A stretch of DNA of 64,000 bases, taken from contig RPFO01000213.1 of NCBI GenBank assembly GCA_009746045.1, positions 288,564 through 352,563 on the forward strand. The letters are read 5' to 3'. A program made the translations under genes and the position numbers. This DNA is from Mesostigma viride. Taxonomy: Eukaryota; Streptophyta; Mesostigmatophyceae; Mesostigmatales; Mesostigmataceae. This document shows, in pieces, positions 24,934 to 36,300 of this stretch (positions within the stretch are counted from its first letter, which is position 1; the number at the start of each line of letters is the position of its first letter). Under the pieces are notes generated by a model. That model had not been told where the DNA came from and did not search any database. It saw only the letters and a list, made by a program, of their open reading frames with translations.

Positions 24934-26938
24934 TTTGTGAGCTCACGCTCGTCCTATCTATGACCTGCGGAAGTCTCAAAGGGGGAGGGGAGGCCGCAGT
25001 AGACAGGTCTGACTTGGTGGTACGAGGGGGGGGGGGTACGGTAGTTCGTGGGGGGGACGGTACTGTGTACCGGGTCCAATTTGTTTGTGGACCGGGGGCA
25101 GTCCTGTGGACCAGGGGCGGCGCGGCGCCACTGGCCTGGTTTTGGCCAGTGGGCTGGCGTCCGCCACCCCACCTACGACTAGGTAGACGGTGGATACTTA
25201 GGGTTGTGGCGGGGCAACAACCACTCCTCTTTGCAGCTGTGTCGACGGCCCACTGACGGCGTGTGTGCACTGCTATGGCGGTGCCGAATGTAAATCACAG
25301 CTACCGGCCTCCGAATTATTATTCGGGGGCCTGGTTTATTTAAGGTTATGACGGCTGCGCGACGGGGGTCGGCAGCACCCCAAGAACTTGCCGTTCGAAG
25401 TGCAGGCGGTAGCTGCCAGTGCCAGATTGTTTTATTTTTGCTCGCCCGTTGTACTCGCCACCCCGAGCTCGCGGGAGGGGTCTGGATAGACGCGGGAGTG
25501 ACTCTTGATCGGACAACTAAAGCGGGGCAGTCGTGGTGCTAGGGTGGCAACAGCTACAGGCGGAGGGGGAATACGCCGCAGGCAAGTTCGTTGTGTATCG
25601 AATGCGCTGGGCCTGGCTAATAAATATCGTCAAGAATAGTGCATGAGCGCGCTATACGAGCATGGGAAGAAGGGGGAATCGAGCCCCCAGGCCAGCACAG
25701 GAGCCAGGTGCATGGCTGCAGCCCCAGCGCCAGGGGGGGCAGCATCCTAAACAGCCTAACATTTCCTCGTGCCAAGTGAGGCGACAGCGGCCGGCGGCCA
25801 GGGCGGAATGGCGGGGTCGTTGCCGCGTAATTTAAGCGGGGACGAGTTGTTGGGACTGACGGTGCACAGCGGGGAAGGGGAAGGATGTTAGGGCGGGGCG
25901 ATAGCGGATCCCAGACGCAGCTGCGTCATTGTAGTGCCGGGGGTGCTATGCCTGTGAAGAAAGGTGTACAAAGAATTGCCGAACCTTCAGGGGTGGCTGC
26001 CGAGGGCAGTGCCCACATGGGTGAGAACCCCCCCGTAGTGGGGGGTCCCTACGCGGGGATACTTTTGGCTTCCCCCTTGTATTGCCGCCTGGTTTAATGG
26101 AAGCACTGGTAGCGGCAGGGGACAAGGGGGGCGACGAGAAGTCTGGGCCATACGACAGCTTGCGGCCAAGTGGCCAGGTAGTGGGTACGGGATGTTACAA
26201 AGCCCAGGTCCTCTTGACTGGCCCAGGTCCTTATGACTGGTTATGATGTTTCGGCCCCTGTTGTGTGGCCTAGTTAGCTTAGAAACTGCAGATTCTTAGG
26301 TTAGCTAATGGCTTGGACGTGTGCCTAACACGTATTTGTAATAAACATGTTTCTCTGGCAGCCCCTCACTCCAATGGAACTAAAGCAGCAATTGGATTTT
26401 GTGAGCTCACGCTCGTCCTATCTATGACCTGCGGAAGTCTCAAAGGGGGAGGGGAGGCCGCAGTAGACAGGTCTGACCTGGTGGTACGAGGGGGGGGGGT
26501 ACGGTAGTTCGTGGGGGGGGGACGGTACTGTGTACCGGGTCCAATTTGTTTGTGGACCGGGGGCAGTCCTGTGGACCAGGGGCGGCGCGGCGCCACTGGC
26601 CTGGTTTTGGCCAGTGGGCTGGCGTCCGCCACCCCACCTACGACTAGGTAGACGGTGGATACTTAGGGTTGTGGCGGGGCAACAACCACTCCTCTTTGCA
26701 GCTCCCACCCACCCACCCTTGCTGCCATGAGGGATGTTACAAAGCCCAGGTCCTCTTGACTGGCCCAGGTCCTTATGACTGGTTATGATGTTTCGGCCCC
26801 TGTTGTGTGGCCTAGTTAGCTTAGAAACTGCAGATTCTTAGGTTAGCTAATGGCTTGGACGTGTGCCTAACACGTATTTGTAATAAACATGTTTCTCTGG
26901 CAGCCCCTCACTCCAATGGAACTAAAGCAGCAATTGGA

Positions 26939-26939
<1 letters not shown>
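24934..26939 (+). mobile_element. Split-direct-repeat element, family 2, complete
   Basis: Order A1 (24934-25235, 302 bp), internal (25236-26188, 953 bp), B1 (26189-26397, 209 bp), A2 (26398-26700, 303 bp), 30-bp spacer with CCCACCCACCCACCC (26701-26730), B2 (26731-26939, 209 bp). It is flanked on both sides by GTGC repeats. At the B1-A2 joint the sequence reads ggat-tttgtgag. The outer edges read gcgt-tttgtgag and ggat-gcgtgcg, so the target is restored if the crossover used the shared T. A aataaac string in B may be a polyadenylation signal. No ORF with a recognisable domain, so non-autonomous; recombinase and RT would have to be supplied in trans. Confidence 0.8.
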
Positions 26940-27010
<71 letters not shown>

Positions 27011-27518
27011 TGAGTGGTGGGTGGGTGGGTGGGTGGGTGGGTGGGTGGGTGGGTGGGTGGGTGGGTGGGTGGGTGGGTGGGTGGGTGGGTGGGTGGGTGG
27101 GTGGGTGGGTGGGTGGGTGGGTGGGTGGGTGGGTGGGTGGGTGGGTGGGTGGGTGGGTGGGTGGGTGGGTGGTGGGTGGGTGGGTGGGTGGGTGGGTGGG
27201 TGGGTGGGTGGGTGGGTGGGTGGGTGGGTGGGTGGGTGGGTGGGTGGGTGGTGGGTGGGTGGGTGGGTGGGTGCATGGGTGGGTGGGTGGGTGGGTGGGT
27301 GGGTGGGTGGGTGGGTGGGTGGGTGGGTGGGTGGTGGGTGGGTGGGTGGGTGGGTGGGTGGGTGGGTGGGTGGGTGGGTGGGTGGGTGGGTGGGTGGGTG
27401 GGTGGTGGGTGGGTGGGTGGGTGGGTGGGTGGGTGGGTGGGTGGGTGGGTGGGTGGGTGGGTGCATGGGTGGCCGGGTGGGTGGGCGGGTGGGTGCATGG
27501 GTGGGTGGGTGGGTGGGT
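26940..27518. repeat. (GTGC)n, one GTGA, then (GTGG)n array
   Basis: GTGC to about 27010, then GTGG with scattered slips (ggtggtggg) and a few GTGCATGG units. Ends at the family 3 element. The G-rich strand has strong G-quadruplex potential. Confidence 0.95.
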
Positions 27519-29982
27519 TGTCACGTCCGTGATCATTTACGTCCGTGCACTCAAGAAGTTACGCGGTTGCCGTAATCGGAATCGTTACCGACGTTTGGTT
27601 GGTTCCGATTCAGTAGGCCGCAGGCTTTGTTCCTTGGGCCGGTGTGGAGCGCCGCGCCGGAAAGGCCTGAATTTCTAGAGTGACAGTCTTAGGTGACCTG
27701 ACTTAGGTTCAGGCGCAAGACTTTGGGGCGCAAAGCCTTGGTGGCTTGCGCAATATTCCGGTGCGTGACATTTGGCAGTTATGAATCTTTTGTATTGTCC
27801 AGACGGAATGATGTTCAGTCCATCTGACAAAGCTAGATACGCAGATCGTAGTGTGCGGTGTGCTGGCTCGCACGTGGTTGTCGAACAGACTTGCTCTGCA
27901 TTTTGCTGGCAGTCTAACTGCACGTCAGGCGGCTTGCTGGCAAATGCGACAGCGCATGGATGCCGGGATTTTTGGAGGTATTTAGGAGCAGCGCAGCGGC
28001 CATGGTGGTCGTTGTTCGCTCGTTTCTCTCCCTCACAACTAGTTTGTTGTCTTCATGGGGTTAAACTTCTCGAACAGCCCGGAGCAGCCCCGTGAGTGGT
28101 TGCATGTCGTTGCCATGACGATGGTTGATAAGATTGACAATGGTTTGATCCGGTTGGGATGTTGTTGGCATTGTGGACGAGAAACGTTCTGCTGACCCGG
28201 GAACAGTCCCGGGAAAGGGCCGGTTCGTCGTTGGCCAGTGTGCCAGTAACTGGGACATGAGCGCAGAGTCACACAGTTGATATAGATTATGACGTAAGTA
28301 AACACTGTTGCGCCACAGTGGCGTCATGGTCGGTCTGTGGTGATTTCGATGGGTCTCAAGGATATGTAGTTACTCTTACAGTTGCGGCAGCACAACTCGG
28401 CATTCATTGTAATTTGTCAAATGTTATGGAATGAATGGTTTGGGCATTGCTTTCATCATAAAGCATTATTGCAATCTTCATAATATAAATATCGGCTGGC
28501 TGCGCTGCCTGTCATGAAGGTGGTGGTGCCGTCAAGGACCACACCTATCATTTCCACTTTATTTAAACGAGCGAACAACCCTTGGCGGGTTCAGTTCGGA
28601 CAGCCTGAGCCGGAGATATACCCAAGCTGCTTGCAGAATCAAGCACTTGGAAGAGGATTAAGCTTATCCTTTAAAAAGCTATGAAGAGGATTAGGCTTAT
28701 CCTTGAAAAAGCCATGAAGAGGATTATGCTTATCCTTGAAAAAGCACTGAAGAGGTTATTGCTTAGCCTATTTGAAAAGCATGTGTGGTCCTGTCGTGGG
28801 AATTTTTTTTTCCCTATGTGATCCTCTTTTTGACTTTTTGGCTCTTCATTTTTTCGAGCTAAAAAGTGGGGGGAATATAGTGGATCACACACAAGAGTAC
28901 TCTATTGCTATGGATATGCCTTCCAAGTGATAGGCTAGGATATAATGGCACGCAAACGCGACAGCTGTCACGTCCGTGATCATTTACGTCCGTGCACTCA
29001 AGAAGTTACGCGGTTGCCGTAATCGGAATCGTTACCGACGTTTGGTTGGTTCCGATTCAGTAGGCCGCAGGCTTTGTTCCTTGGGCCGGTGTGGAGCGCC
29101 GCGCCGGAAAGGCCTGAATTTCTAGAGTGACAGTCTTAGGTGACCTGACTTAGGTTCAGGCGCAAGACTTTGGGGCGCAAAGCCTTGGTGGCTTGCGCAA
29201 TATTCCGGTGCGTGACATTTGGCAGTTATGAATCTTTTGTATTGTCCAGACGGAATGATGTTCAGTCCATCTGACAAAGCTAGATACGCAGATCGTAGTG
29301 TGCGGTGTGCTGGCTCGCACGTGGTTGTCGAACAGACTTGCTCTGCATTTTGCTGGCAGTCTAACTGCACGTCAGGCGGCTTGCTGGCAAATGCGACAGC
29401 GCATGGATGCCGGGATTTTTGGAGGTATTTAGGAGCAGCGCAGCGGCCATGGTGGTCGTTGTTCGCTCGTTTCTCTCCCTCACAACTAGTTTGTTGTCTT
29501 CATGGGGTTAAACTTCTCGAACAGCCCGGAGCAGCCCCCGTGAGTGGTTGCATGTCGTTGCCATGACGATGGTTGATAAGATTGACAATGGTTTGATCCG
29601 GTTGGGATGTTGTTGGCATTGTGGACGAGAAACGTTCTGCTGACCCGGGAACAGTCCCGGGAAAGGGCCGGTTCGTCGTTGGCCAGTGTGCCAGTAACTG
29701 GGACATGAGCGCAGAGTCACACAGTTGATATAGATTATGACGTAAGTAAACACTGTTGCGCCACAGTGGCGTCATGGTCGGTCTGTGGTGATTTCGATGG
29801 GTCTCAAGGATATGTAGTTACTCTTACAGTTGCGGCAGCACAACTCGGCATTCATTGTAATTTGTCAAATGTTATGGAATGAATGGTTTGTAATATAGTG
29901 GATCACACACAAGAGTACTCTATTGCTATGGATATGCCTTCCAAGTGATAGGCTAGGATATAATGGCACGCAAACGCGACAG
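27519..29982 (+). mobile_element. Split-direct-repeat element, family 3 (or tandem LTR pair)
   Basis: Order A1 (27519-28442), internal (28443-28873, 431 bp), B1 (28874-28964, 91 bp), one base, A2 (28966-29890), B2 (29892-29982). A1 and A2 differ by a C-run indel. The element starts TGTCACG and ends CGACA, and the B1-A2 joint forms the palindrome GACAGCTGTC. Alternative reading: two gypsy-type LTRs joined head to tail, as in an integrated two-LTR circle, the second with a 429-bp deletion. A 4-bp GGGT at both edges is not informative inside a GTGG array. The internal part holds four 33-bp tandem units. No coding domains. Confidence 0.7.
28650..28780. repeat. 33-bp tandem repeat, four units
   Basis: Units begin gaagaggatta and contain the near-palindromic aggattaagcttatcct, so each can form a small stem. 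They lie in the internal part of the family 3 element. Confidence 0.9.
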
Positions 29983-30235
29983 GGTGGGTGGTGGGTGGGT
30001 GCATGGGTGGGTGGGTGGGTGGGTGGGTGGGTGGGTGGGTGGGTGGGTGGGTGGGTGGGTGGGTGGGTGGGTGGGTGGGTGGGTGGGTGGGTGGGTGGGT
30101 GGGGGGTGGGTGGGTGGGTGGGTGGGTGGGGGGTGGTGGGTGGGTGGGTGGGTGGGTGGGTGGGTGGGTGGGTGGGTGGGTGGGTGGGTGGGTGGGTGGG
30201 TGGGTGAGTGAGTGAGTGAGTGAGTGAGTGAGTCC
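29983..30235. repeat. (GTGG)n then (GTGA)n array
   Basis: GTGG with a few GGGGTGG slips to about 30204, then seven GTGA units and a short unique linker (ccacgagtgagttcacga). Confidence 0.95.
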
Positions 30236-30251
30236 ACGAGTGAGTTCACGA

Positions 30252-30697
30252 GGGAGGGAGGGAGGGAGGGAGGGAGGGAGGGAGGGAGGGAGGGAGGGAG
30301 GGAGGAGGGAGGGAGGGAGGGAGGGAGGGAGGGAGGGAGGGAGGGAGGGAGGGAGGAGGGAGGGAGGGAGGGAGGGAGGGAGGAGAGGAGGGAGGGAGGG
30401 AGGAGGGAGGGAGGGAGGAGGGAGGGAGGGAGGAGGGAGGGAGGGAGGGAGGGAGGGAGGGAGGGAGGAGGAGGGAGGAGGGAGGGAGGGAGGGAGGGAG
30501 GGAGGGAGGAGGAGGAGGGAGGAGGGAGGGAGGGAGGGAGGGAGGGAGGGAGGGAGGGAGGGAGGGAGGGAGGGAGGGAGGAGGGAGGGAGGGAGGGAGG
30601 AGGGAGGGAGGGAGGGAGGGAGGGAGGGAGGGAGGGAGGGAGGGAGGGAGGGAGGGAGGGAGGGAGGAGGGAGGGAGGAGAGGAGGGAGGGAGGGAG
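30252..30697. repeat. (GGGA)n array, left part
   Basis: GGGA repeats with frequent GGA slips, running into the left LTR of copia element 2. It continues at 40302 on the other side of the element, so the element split one array. Confidence 0.95.
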
Positions 30698-31314
30698 AGT
30701 TAACGTAAAGGATTTACGTTAGATGGATAGAGATTGTTACGCTCTTTCCAACGGCACCTTGAACGCCTCATTTGGTTAAGGAACGTAAAAGTTATGACGT
30801 TTCCTAGGCTGTGCCGACAGTACCCGGCGCGCCACTGTGGGCGCGTACGGACACAGGATGTACAAGTGTCACTTTGATAGTCCGCAGGACGTTGACAGGA
30901 CTTGTACAGGACTTGATGGTCAATTGATAGGTAGGCGCACTGTAGCGCGCCAGGACCTATGAGACAATTGATGCTGACTAGTGTACGGATAGGTCCACAG
31001 GACTAGCCGTATGGACAATTGATAGATCTGCGCGCCAAAGGCGTGCCAGAGTCTGTGTAATCAATTGATTGACAGTTCAGCTGTGACAGTGCAGCTGAAT
31101 ACTTGGACGCGTCCCTAGTAAGCTATATGAGTGACTTGGTCACACCGGGACGCTAGTTCTTGCGTGCACGTTCTCTTGGCACTGCGACCCTGTCGTCTGT
31201 GCTGCGTGCAGTCTTGGAAGTGACGTGACTTACGTCTGTGTTTCCTGATTGTTAATAAAGGCAACTTCCTGCAAGAACCATGGCGGAATTCGTGGCATTC
31301 TTACCCTCACAACT
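30698..31314 (+). repeat. Left LTR of copia element 2
   Basis: 617 bp; contains gttaataaaggc near 31250, a possible polyadenylation signal. An ATG at 31280 lies inside the LTR but its frame closes after a few dozen codons. Confidence 0.95.
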
Positions 31315-31338
31315 CGTATTACACGCTCTGTCAAAAAG

Positions 31339-32048
31339 ATGCCAAATTCGGAAGAATTTCGGATTCCGGACGATGAGGAAATAGCCGCTCCGCCGGCTGG
31401 TTCTTCGTCAAGACCGACGGTGCCGTCGTGGCAGCAATTGCTCGACGAAGTACGGTCTCGCTCGACGAGCTTCATCGTCAGCAGCGTGCAGCTCACGCAT
31501 TGCTCGGGGATAACCCCGAGGACCCCGATTTGCCAGCACTGGTGCCGGCAATCCGCAACCTGTTGGACCAGATTCGAAACATTTTATCGACATTTACGGT
31601 CCAGGTGCGGGGAGGTTTGCGGTCGGTGACCGAAGTCACGACTGCCATTGAGGAGTTGGACAACGTCCTCTCTTCACTCACCGGTTACCAGAGAAACCTG
31701 CAAAACTGGGCATCGCTACGCACGGGGGGCGCGCCGGCGGTGTCGACAAATTTGTTTCAGGATCTCGCGCTGTTATCGCTGCTCACTCGCGGCGTACGCA
31801 GTCGCGAGCGCCAGGTTTTAATTAACCTGGTGGCATTTCTCGCCTCTGTGCGAGAGTGGATTCCCGCGGGGTGGGAATTATTGACGATCTTTACACATCC
31901 TCTGCGCCTCGTCGCGCGTCGGCGCGTCGCAACTTACGCGGCGGGGAGCACGCCGGTTTTAATTCATACCGGTGCAGGTCCGGAGCTGGATATGGAGGAT
32001 CGTGAGTTCGTATACACGTACTGCGACTTCAGGGGCCTTGACTACTAG
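31339..32048 (+). CDS. Extra ORF upstream of gag in copia element 2, unknown function
   Basis: An ATG 25 bases after the LTR starts an acidic N-terminus (MPNSEEFRIPDDEE). The frame changes by -1 near 31455-31470, within a repeated ctcgacga word, and continues from SLDELHRQQ to a TAG at 32046-32048, giving about 235 residues. The composition is ordinary protein-like, with amphipathic helices and a possible membrane-associating stretch (around VLINLVAFLASV), and I recognise no domain. Copia elements usually have nothing between LTR and gag. It could be a diverged capsid-related or regulatory protein. The shift may be mutation, programmed, or an assembly error. Confidence 0.55.
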
Positions 32049-32217
32049 TCGGCCTAATTTTCTTCTGCAGTACTCGTCGACATTTTTTTGTCGAATTTTC
32101 AGCGGCAATTCGCGGGGCGGCAGCGACACCGGCGCAGGCGGCAGTGGCGACACAAAAATTTTGTACATATTTTCTGCTGCTTTGTTAAGGTGTTCTTTGA
32201 ATAGCTGGTAGTGCAGG

Positions 32218-32641
32218 ATGGCTGAGGGACGCCGTAGCAAGGGTCCAGCCAGTGGGAATAATAATGGGGGTGCTGGTAGTGGAACCGCTCACGTAGATGA
32301 CGTGGGGCTTACCGGAGAGATTACCAACCTTCCTCACAATAATAATAATGCACAAGCTATTCATGGCTTTGATCTTACCACACAGGGTCTTTTAATTGTC
32401 AATCAGTTGCAGCCTGTAACCTCAGACTCCAAGCCTAAGCAGGCTGAAGAGTTTGTGGAGGGATTGGAAGGGTTCCCTAGCTTGTACGGTGGTACAAATT
32501 ACTATCAAATCTGGATAGGCAGTAGCACTTTTGGCAAGTGTACTGACCAGATTAAGGACCTAACCAGGGAGTGCAAAAAGGCCAATAAGGCCTGGGCACT
32601 GTACGTGGCTGAGCTGAAGGAGCTGCTGGAGGACCAACGAA
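32218..32641 (+). CDS. gag: Gag of copia element 2, N-terminal part
   Basis: ATG at 32218. The open frame runs on to 32700, but family-like sequence leaves this frame near 32640. The region from about codon 70 (EEFVEGLEGFPSLYGGTNYY) looks like the N-terminal half of the helical copia-type gag. The matching C-terminal half continues in the -1 frame. Confidence 0.75.
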
Positions 32642-33332
32642 GAAGGTCGGCATCCATTGGCAGGACAAGTATCAAGGGTGGGAGGTCAAGGGGGACCTGA
32701 TCCAGAACTTTCTCAACTATTGTAAGATGGTTGAGGAGGGCAGGGCTCACGGCTTTAATGTCGCTGATAACATAGCCCTAACCAACTGGCTCAAGGTTTC
32801 TGGGCTGGATAAGGCGACACGTGGCTCCTTAAAAGTCATGTGTGCCCCACACTCTACCCTGAAGGCCTACAAGGTCATCATTAAACAAGCTCTCGAGGCA
32901 GAGGAGCTGTTTGAGGGTGGAGTGCCAGCAGTGAAGGCTACCCAGGCAGGCGGGCGTACCCAGGGTGGCTCCAAGACGTCTGAGGCTGACCGAAGCCAAG
33001 GAGGGCGTAGGGGCAACCATCACAAGCGCAAGGGAGATCATTCACCTGATTCTGACAGGAGGTCACACTCCAAGTCGGTGTTCAGGCGGGTGGGTGGTCA
33101 GCCCAAGCAGGGCAACGCGTCTGACAATGGGGGCAGTGGCCAGGGCAAGTCCAAGATACAATGCTACCTGTGCAAGGGGTGGGGGCACATCAAGAAGGAG
33201 TGTCCCAGCTTCAAGAAGTCCCAGGGCCAGGGCAGCAACAAGAATAACAACAACAACAAGAAGAACAACAACAAGTCCCAGGCAGGCCAGCCTTCAAAGG
33301 GCAGTCAGCAAGAAGACAACAAGGAGCAGTGA
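32640..33332 (+). CDS. gag: Gag of copia element 2, C-terminal part with CCHC knuckle
   Basis: Continuation of gag after a -1 change near 32640. It contains a helical segment (FLNYCKMVEEGRAHGFNVAD) similar to that of element 1 and a basic, Ser/Gly-rich linker. A single CCHC knuckle, CYLCKGWGHIKKEC (33161-33202), is followed by an Asn/Lys-rich tail. The stop at 33330-33332 is TGA followed by CTG, and the same frame stays open right into pol (33474), so stop readthrough could make gag-pol. Confidence 0.85.
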   Translation, partial: KKVGIHWQDKYQGWEVKGDLIQNFLNYCKMVEEGRAHGFNVADNIALTNWLKVSGLDKATRGSLKVMCAPHSTLKAYKVIIKQALEAEELFEGGVPAVKATQAGGRTQGGSKTSEADRSQGGRRGNHHKRKGDHSPDSDRRSHSKSVFRRVGGQPKQGNASDNGGSGQGKSKIQCYLCKGWGHIKKECPSFKKSQGQGSNKNNNNNKKNNNKSQAGQPSKGSQQEDNKEQ

Positions 33333-36300
33333 CTGTCTGAGGCAACCCCTACACACCTTAATTCACCCAAGGGGGAGGCCAGGTGCTCCAATGCAGATTT
33401 TATATCTGGGCAACAAGAGGGTGATCTCCAGGTTCAGTGTGGCCCCAGGTCACCTGGAGAGGTACAGGTTCCTATGAAGACGTCCTTGACAGCTGATGCA
33501 GCTGTAAGTATGTCTGACCCTATGCATCCTCGTGCTGGGCACGAGGGTGGACCTCTCATTTTGAGAGAAACCAATGTACAACCACAGAGGGGTGTGAAGG
33601 CCTCTGGTGGTATGCATGTGGTCCCTGCTGGCGGTCCAGGTGTTGGGCATGAGCAGGGTGACTCAGGCTCTGAGTCAGAACAGGATGGAAGTCAGCATGG
33701 TGATGCTGGACAACCTGACAGCACAGTCCTGACTGTGCCAGGGACTGCTTCCTCTGTGTACCAGGAGTTGGGTGCCCGAATCCACAACATGTTTGGGCAT
33801 GCCACTTCTCTGTCAAACAACTTTGCCTTCCGTATGGGCAGGGCACCCCTTCTTAAGGCGTGTCAGCAAGCTGCCTCACGGTGTAAGTGCCAGTTGTCCT
33901 CCAACAAGCCCAGGAAATCACATGCCAAAGCTCTACCTCAGAGCATTGGTGATCTGCAGTGTGATATCCAACACATCAGGGGCATGCAACTGTTGGTGTG
34001 CGTGGACAGGTACACGAAATACAAGGTGCTGGAGCATTTACCTTCTATGAAGAACAGGTACTTGCTGGCTGCCCTGCAGAATGTAAGAGCCAAGTTTCCT
34101 ACCACAAGGATCCAGGTGGACATGCAGTTTCAGCATCTCAAGGGTGATCCTACCCTTCCTGAGTTGCTGGTTACACCTAGGGAGGCTCATGGGCAGCAGG
34201 GTGCTATCGAGAGGGCAATCCAGGAGGTCAAGAAATTGATCATCTCTGAAGACTGGGTACCCTTGTCTGCACCTGCACTTGTCAGGAGTGCATGGCTGAG
34301 GAACGTGGAGCAGCAGCTGAACAGCAGGGTTAACTTCTACTATGATGGAGTTGCTGTCAGCCCAATGGGTCTATATCATGGCCTGTGCCCACCACATGTG
34401 CTGGAGGGCTGGAAACATGCTGCACATGTCACCTTTGCCAAGCTGAGGGAGAAGGACCGGGGTTGGAAGATGCTGGAGCCACAAGTGGGTCAGAAGGTCC
34501 TAGCTTGGAAGGAACCTAGCCTTTATGGCAAACGTGGTAGCTGGAGTCCTGGGGTGGTTACCCAGGTTGATGAAGCTAGCCACGCATGCTTGGTCAGCAT
34601 GGAGGACGAACCAAAGCATGTACACCGGCTGAGTTGGTCATATGTCAAGCCTAACCTGATGAATGAGGGCAGTCAGGCACAAGGCTCACAGGATCTGCAG
34701 GATTTTCAGGTCCCAGGTGACATCACTGACGCAACGACCACATCTGTTGCAGGGGAATCTGTCAGCCCTGGCCAGGTTGCAGAGGTACTTGTTGAACAGG
34801 CTGCAAGGTCAACAGCTGGGGAGTCAACTGTCAAGCCCAAGGCACTAACCAAGCCCAGGGGGACAAGTTTGGCTGGATTGATTGGGGCTCTACAAAGGGC
34901 CAAGAAGCAGCCCAAGGTAGCCAAGCTCAGGTGGCATGGCAATCTGGGGCTGGACACTGCCTTAGAGGTAGACACTAATTCTCAGGTCTCCATTATTGGG
35001 ACCAGGGCTGCAGCAGGGTACAGCATGTCTGAACCCAGCTATCAGTTTGTGTCTGACTTCAGTGGCGGGGTACACGTGAAGGTACTGGGTGAGGTATTCA
35101 TTCCTATCCTTGGACAGGACACTGCTTTTTGTGTCTTGGAGGGCTATCAAGGACCTGCTCTTCTGGGGCAGAATTTCCTATGCCAGGATGGGGTAGTGAT
35201 CACGTCCTCTCTCCTGACTAAGGAAGGGGCTGGTCAGGTCCCACTGATTAATTTCAGGACCACTCACCTATCACGTGCAGTAACCAGGACGGTTAAGCGT
35301 GTGCAAGTGTGCCAGGGGCAGGAGCCCTTGGTTGATGACCTCATACTGCCAGCTGCTAGTCATCCAAGCAGTTTGGGCATTGGTCCTCACTCACTTGCTG
35401 GACACAGCCCTATCAACTACCAAGGCCTGGTGAAGCTCATGTCCTCTCCCATTATGTGTCCCCAGGTCACACTGGGTCTGATTAAATCTGGGGAGGACTG
35501 GATCTCCAAGAAATGCGTGGAACCTGTCAATGACCTGCCTCCTGCACGACGTCTACTCAAGCTCAAGTTTGTCATCAAGATGAAGGAGGTGGACGGGGTC
35601 AAGGTACCACATGTCAGGCCAGTGCTGAATGAGTTCAAGGGTACTGGTGAGTGCACTGCTGAGGAGTTGTATACCCCTGGCATGCTGCATGATACTTGGA
35701 GGCTGCTGCTGTGTGTCTTTCTAGGCCTTCTCAACAAGGGCTTGGACTATGGCTCAGTGGTGATAGACTTCAAGAGGGCATTTCTGGAGGGTGATGCAGA
35801 TGTGGCACAGGAAAAGTGGGAGGGCAAGACGCCTTTCTATGTTAGGGTGCCTGCTGTATGGAAAAGGGACATCCACACGGAGTTCCTTAAAATCCTCAAG
35901 GGCCTGGAGGGCCTGAGGTCAAGTCCAATAATCTGGAGGGAGACTCTCAACCGTTTCCTGAAGGAGCATTGCAACTTGAAGGTCTCTCCTGTAGACCCCT
36001 GTCTGTTTCTGGGGCAATGGGAAGGCCTGCCAGTGTATGCTTCGCTGCACGGGGATGACCTACATCTGATAGCTCCCACGTCGTGGCTTAAGGAGCTGAT
36101 CTCCATCATTAAGTCCAAGTTTCCTCTGGGTAGGGAGCAATGGCAGGTGGAGAATGAGCCTCTGCTGTTTGTGGGCATGGAGGCCACACTGGTGAAGAAG
36201 GGAGGGGAGTGGCGTATGCTGCTGGTGGGGGGCAATGACTATCAAGAGACCCTCATTAGCAAGCTTCCTCCAACCATCACACAGGCACTGTGTCCCATGG

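Noticed and set aside
24934-26700. Ordinary TRIM (LTR-internal-LTR) ending at 26700
   Set aside because: The outer edges at 24933 and 26700 show no duplication, and a full copy of the pre-A2 segment (B) follows before the array resumes, which fits split repeats better. It is kept as an alternative in the entry.
26867-27678. Open frames with Gly-Trp-Val-Gly or Thr-His-Pro-Pro repeats on both strands
   Set aside because: By-products of the GTGG array; same reasoning.
27772-28095. 107-codon frame repeated at 29219-29566 in family 3
   Set aside because: Both lie in the long repeat A; the repetition reflects the repeat, not a conserved gene, and no motif is visible.
30224-30722. Gly-Arg-Glu-Gly repeat frames in the GGGA array (also 40100-40779)
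   Set aside because: Simple-repeat translation; no start context or flanking domain.
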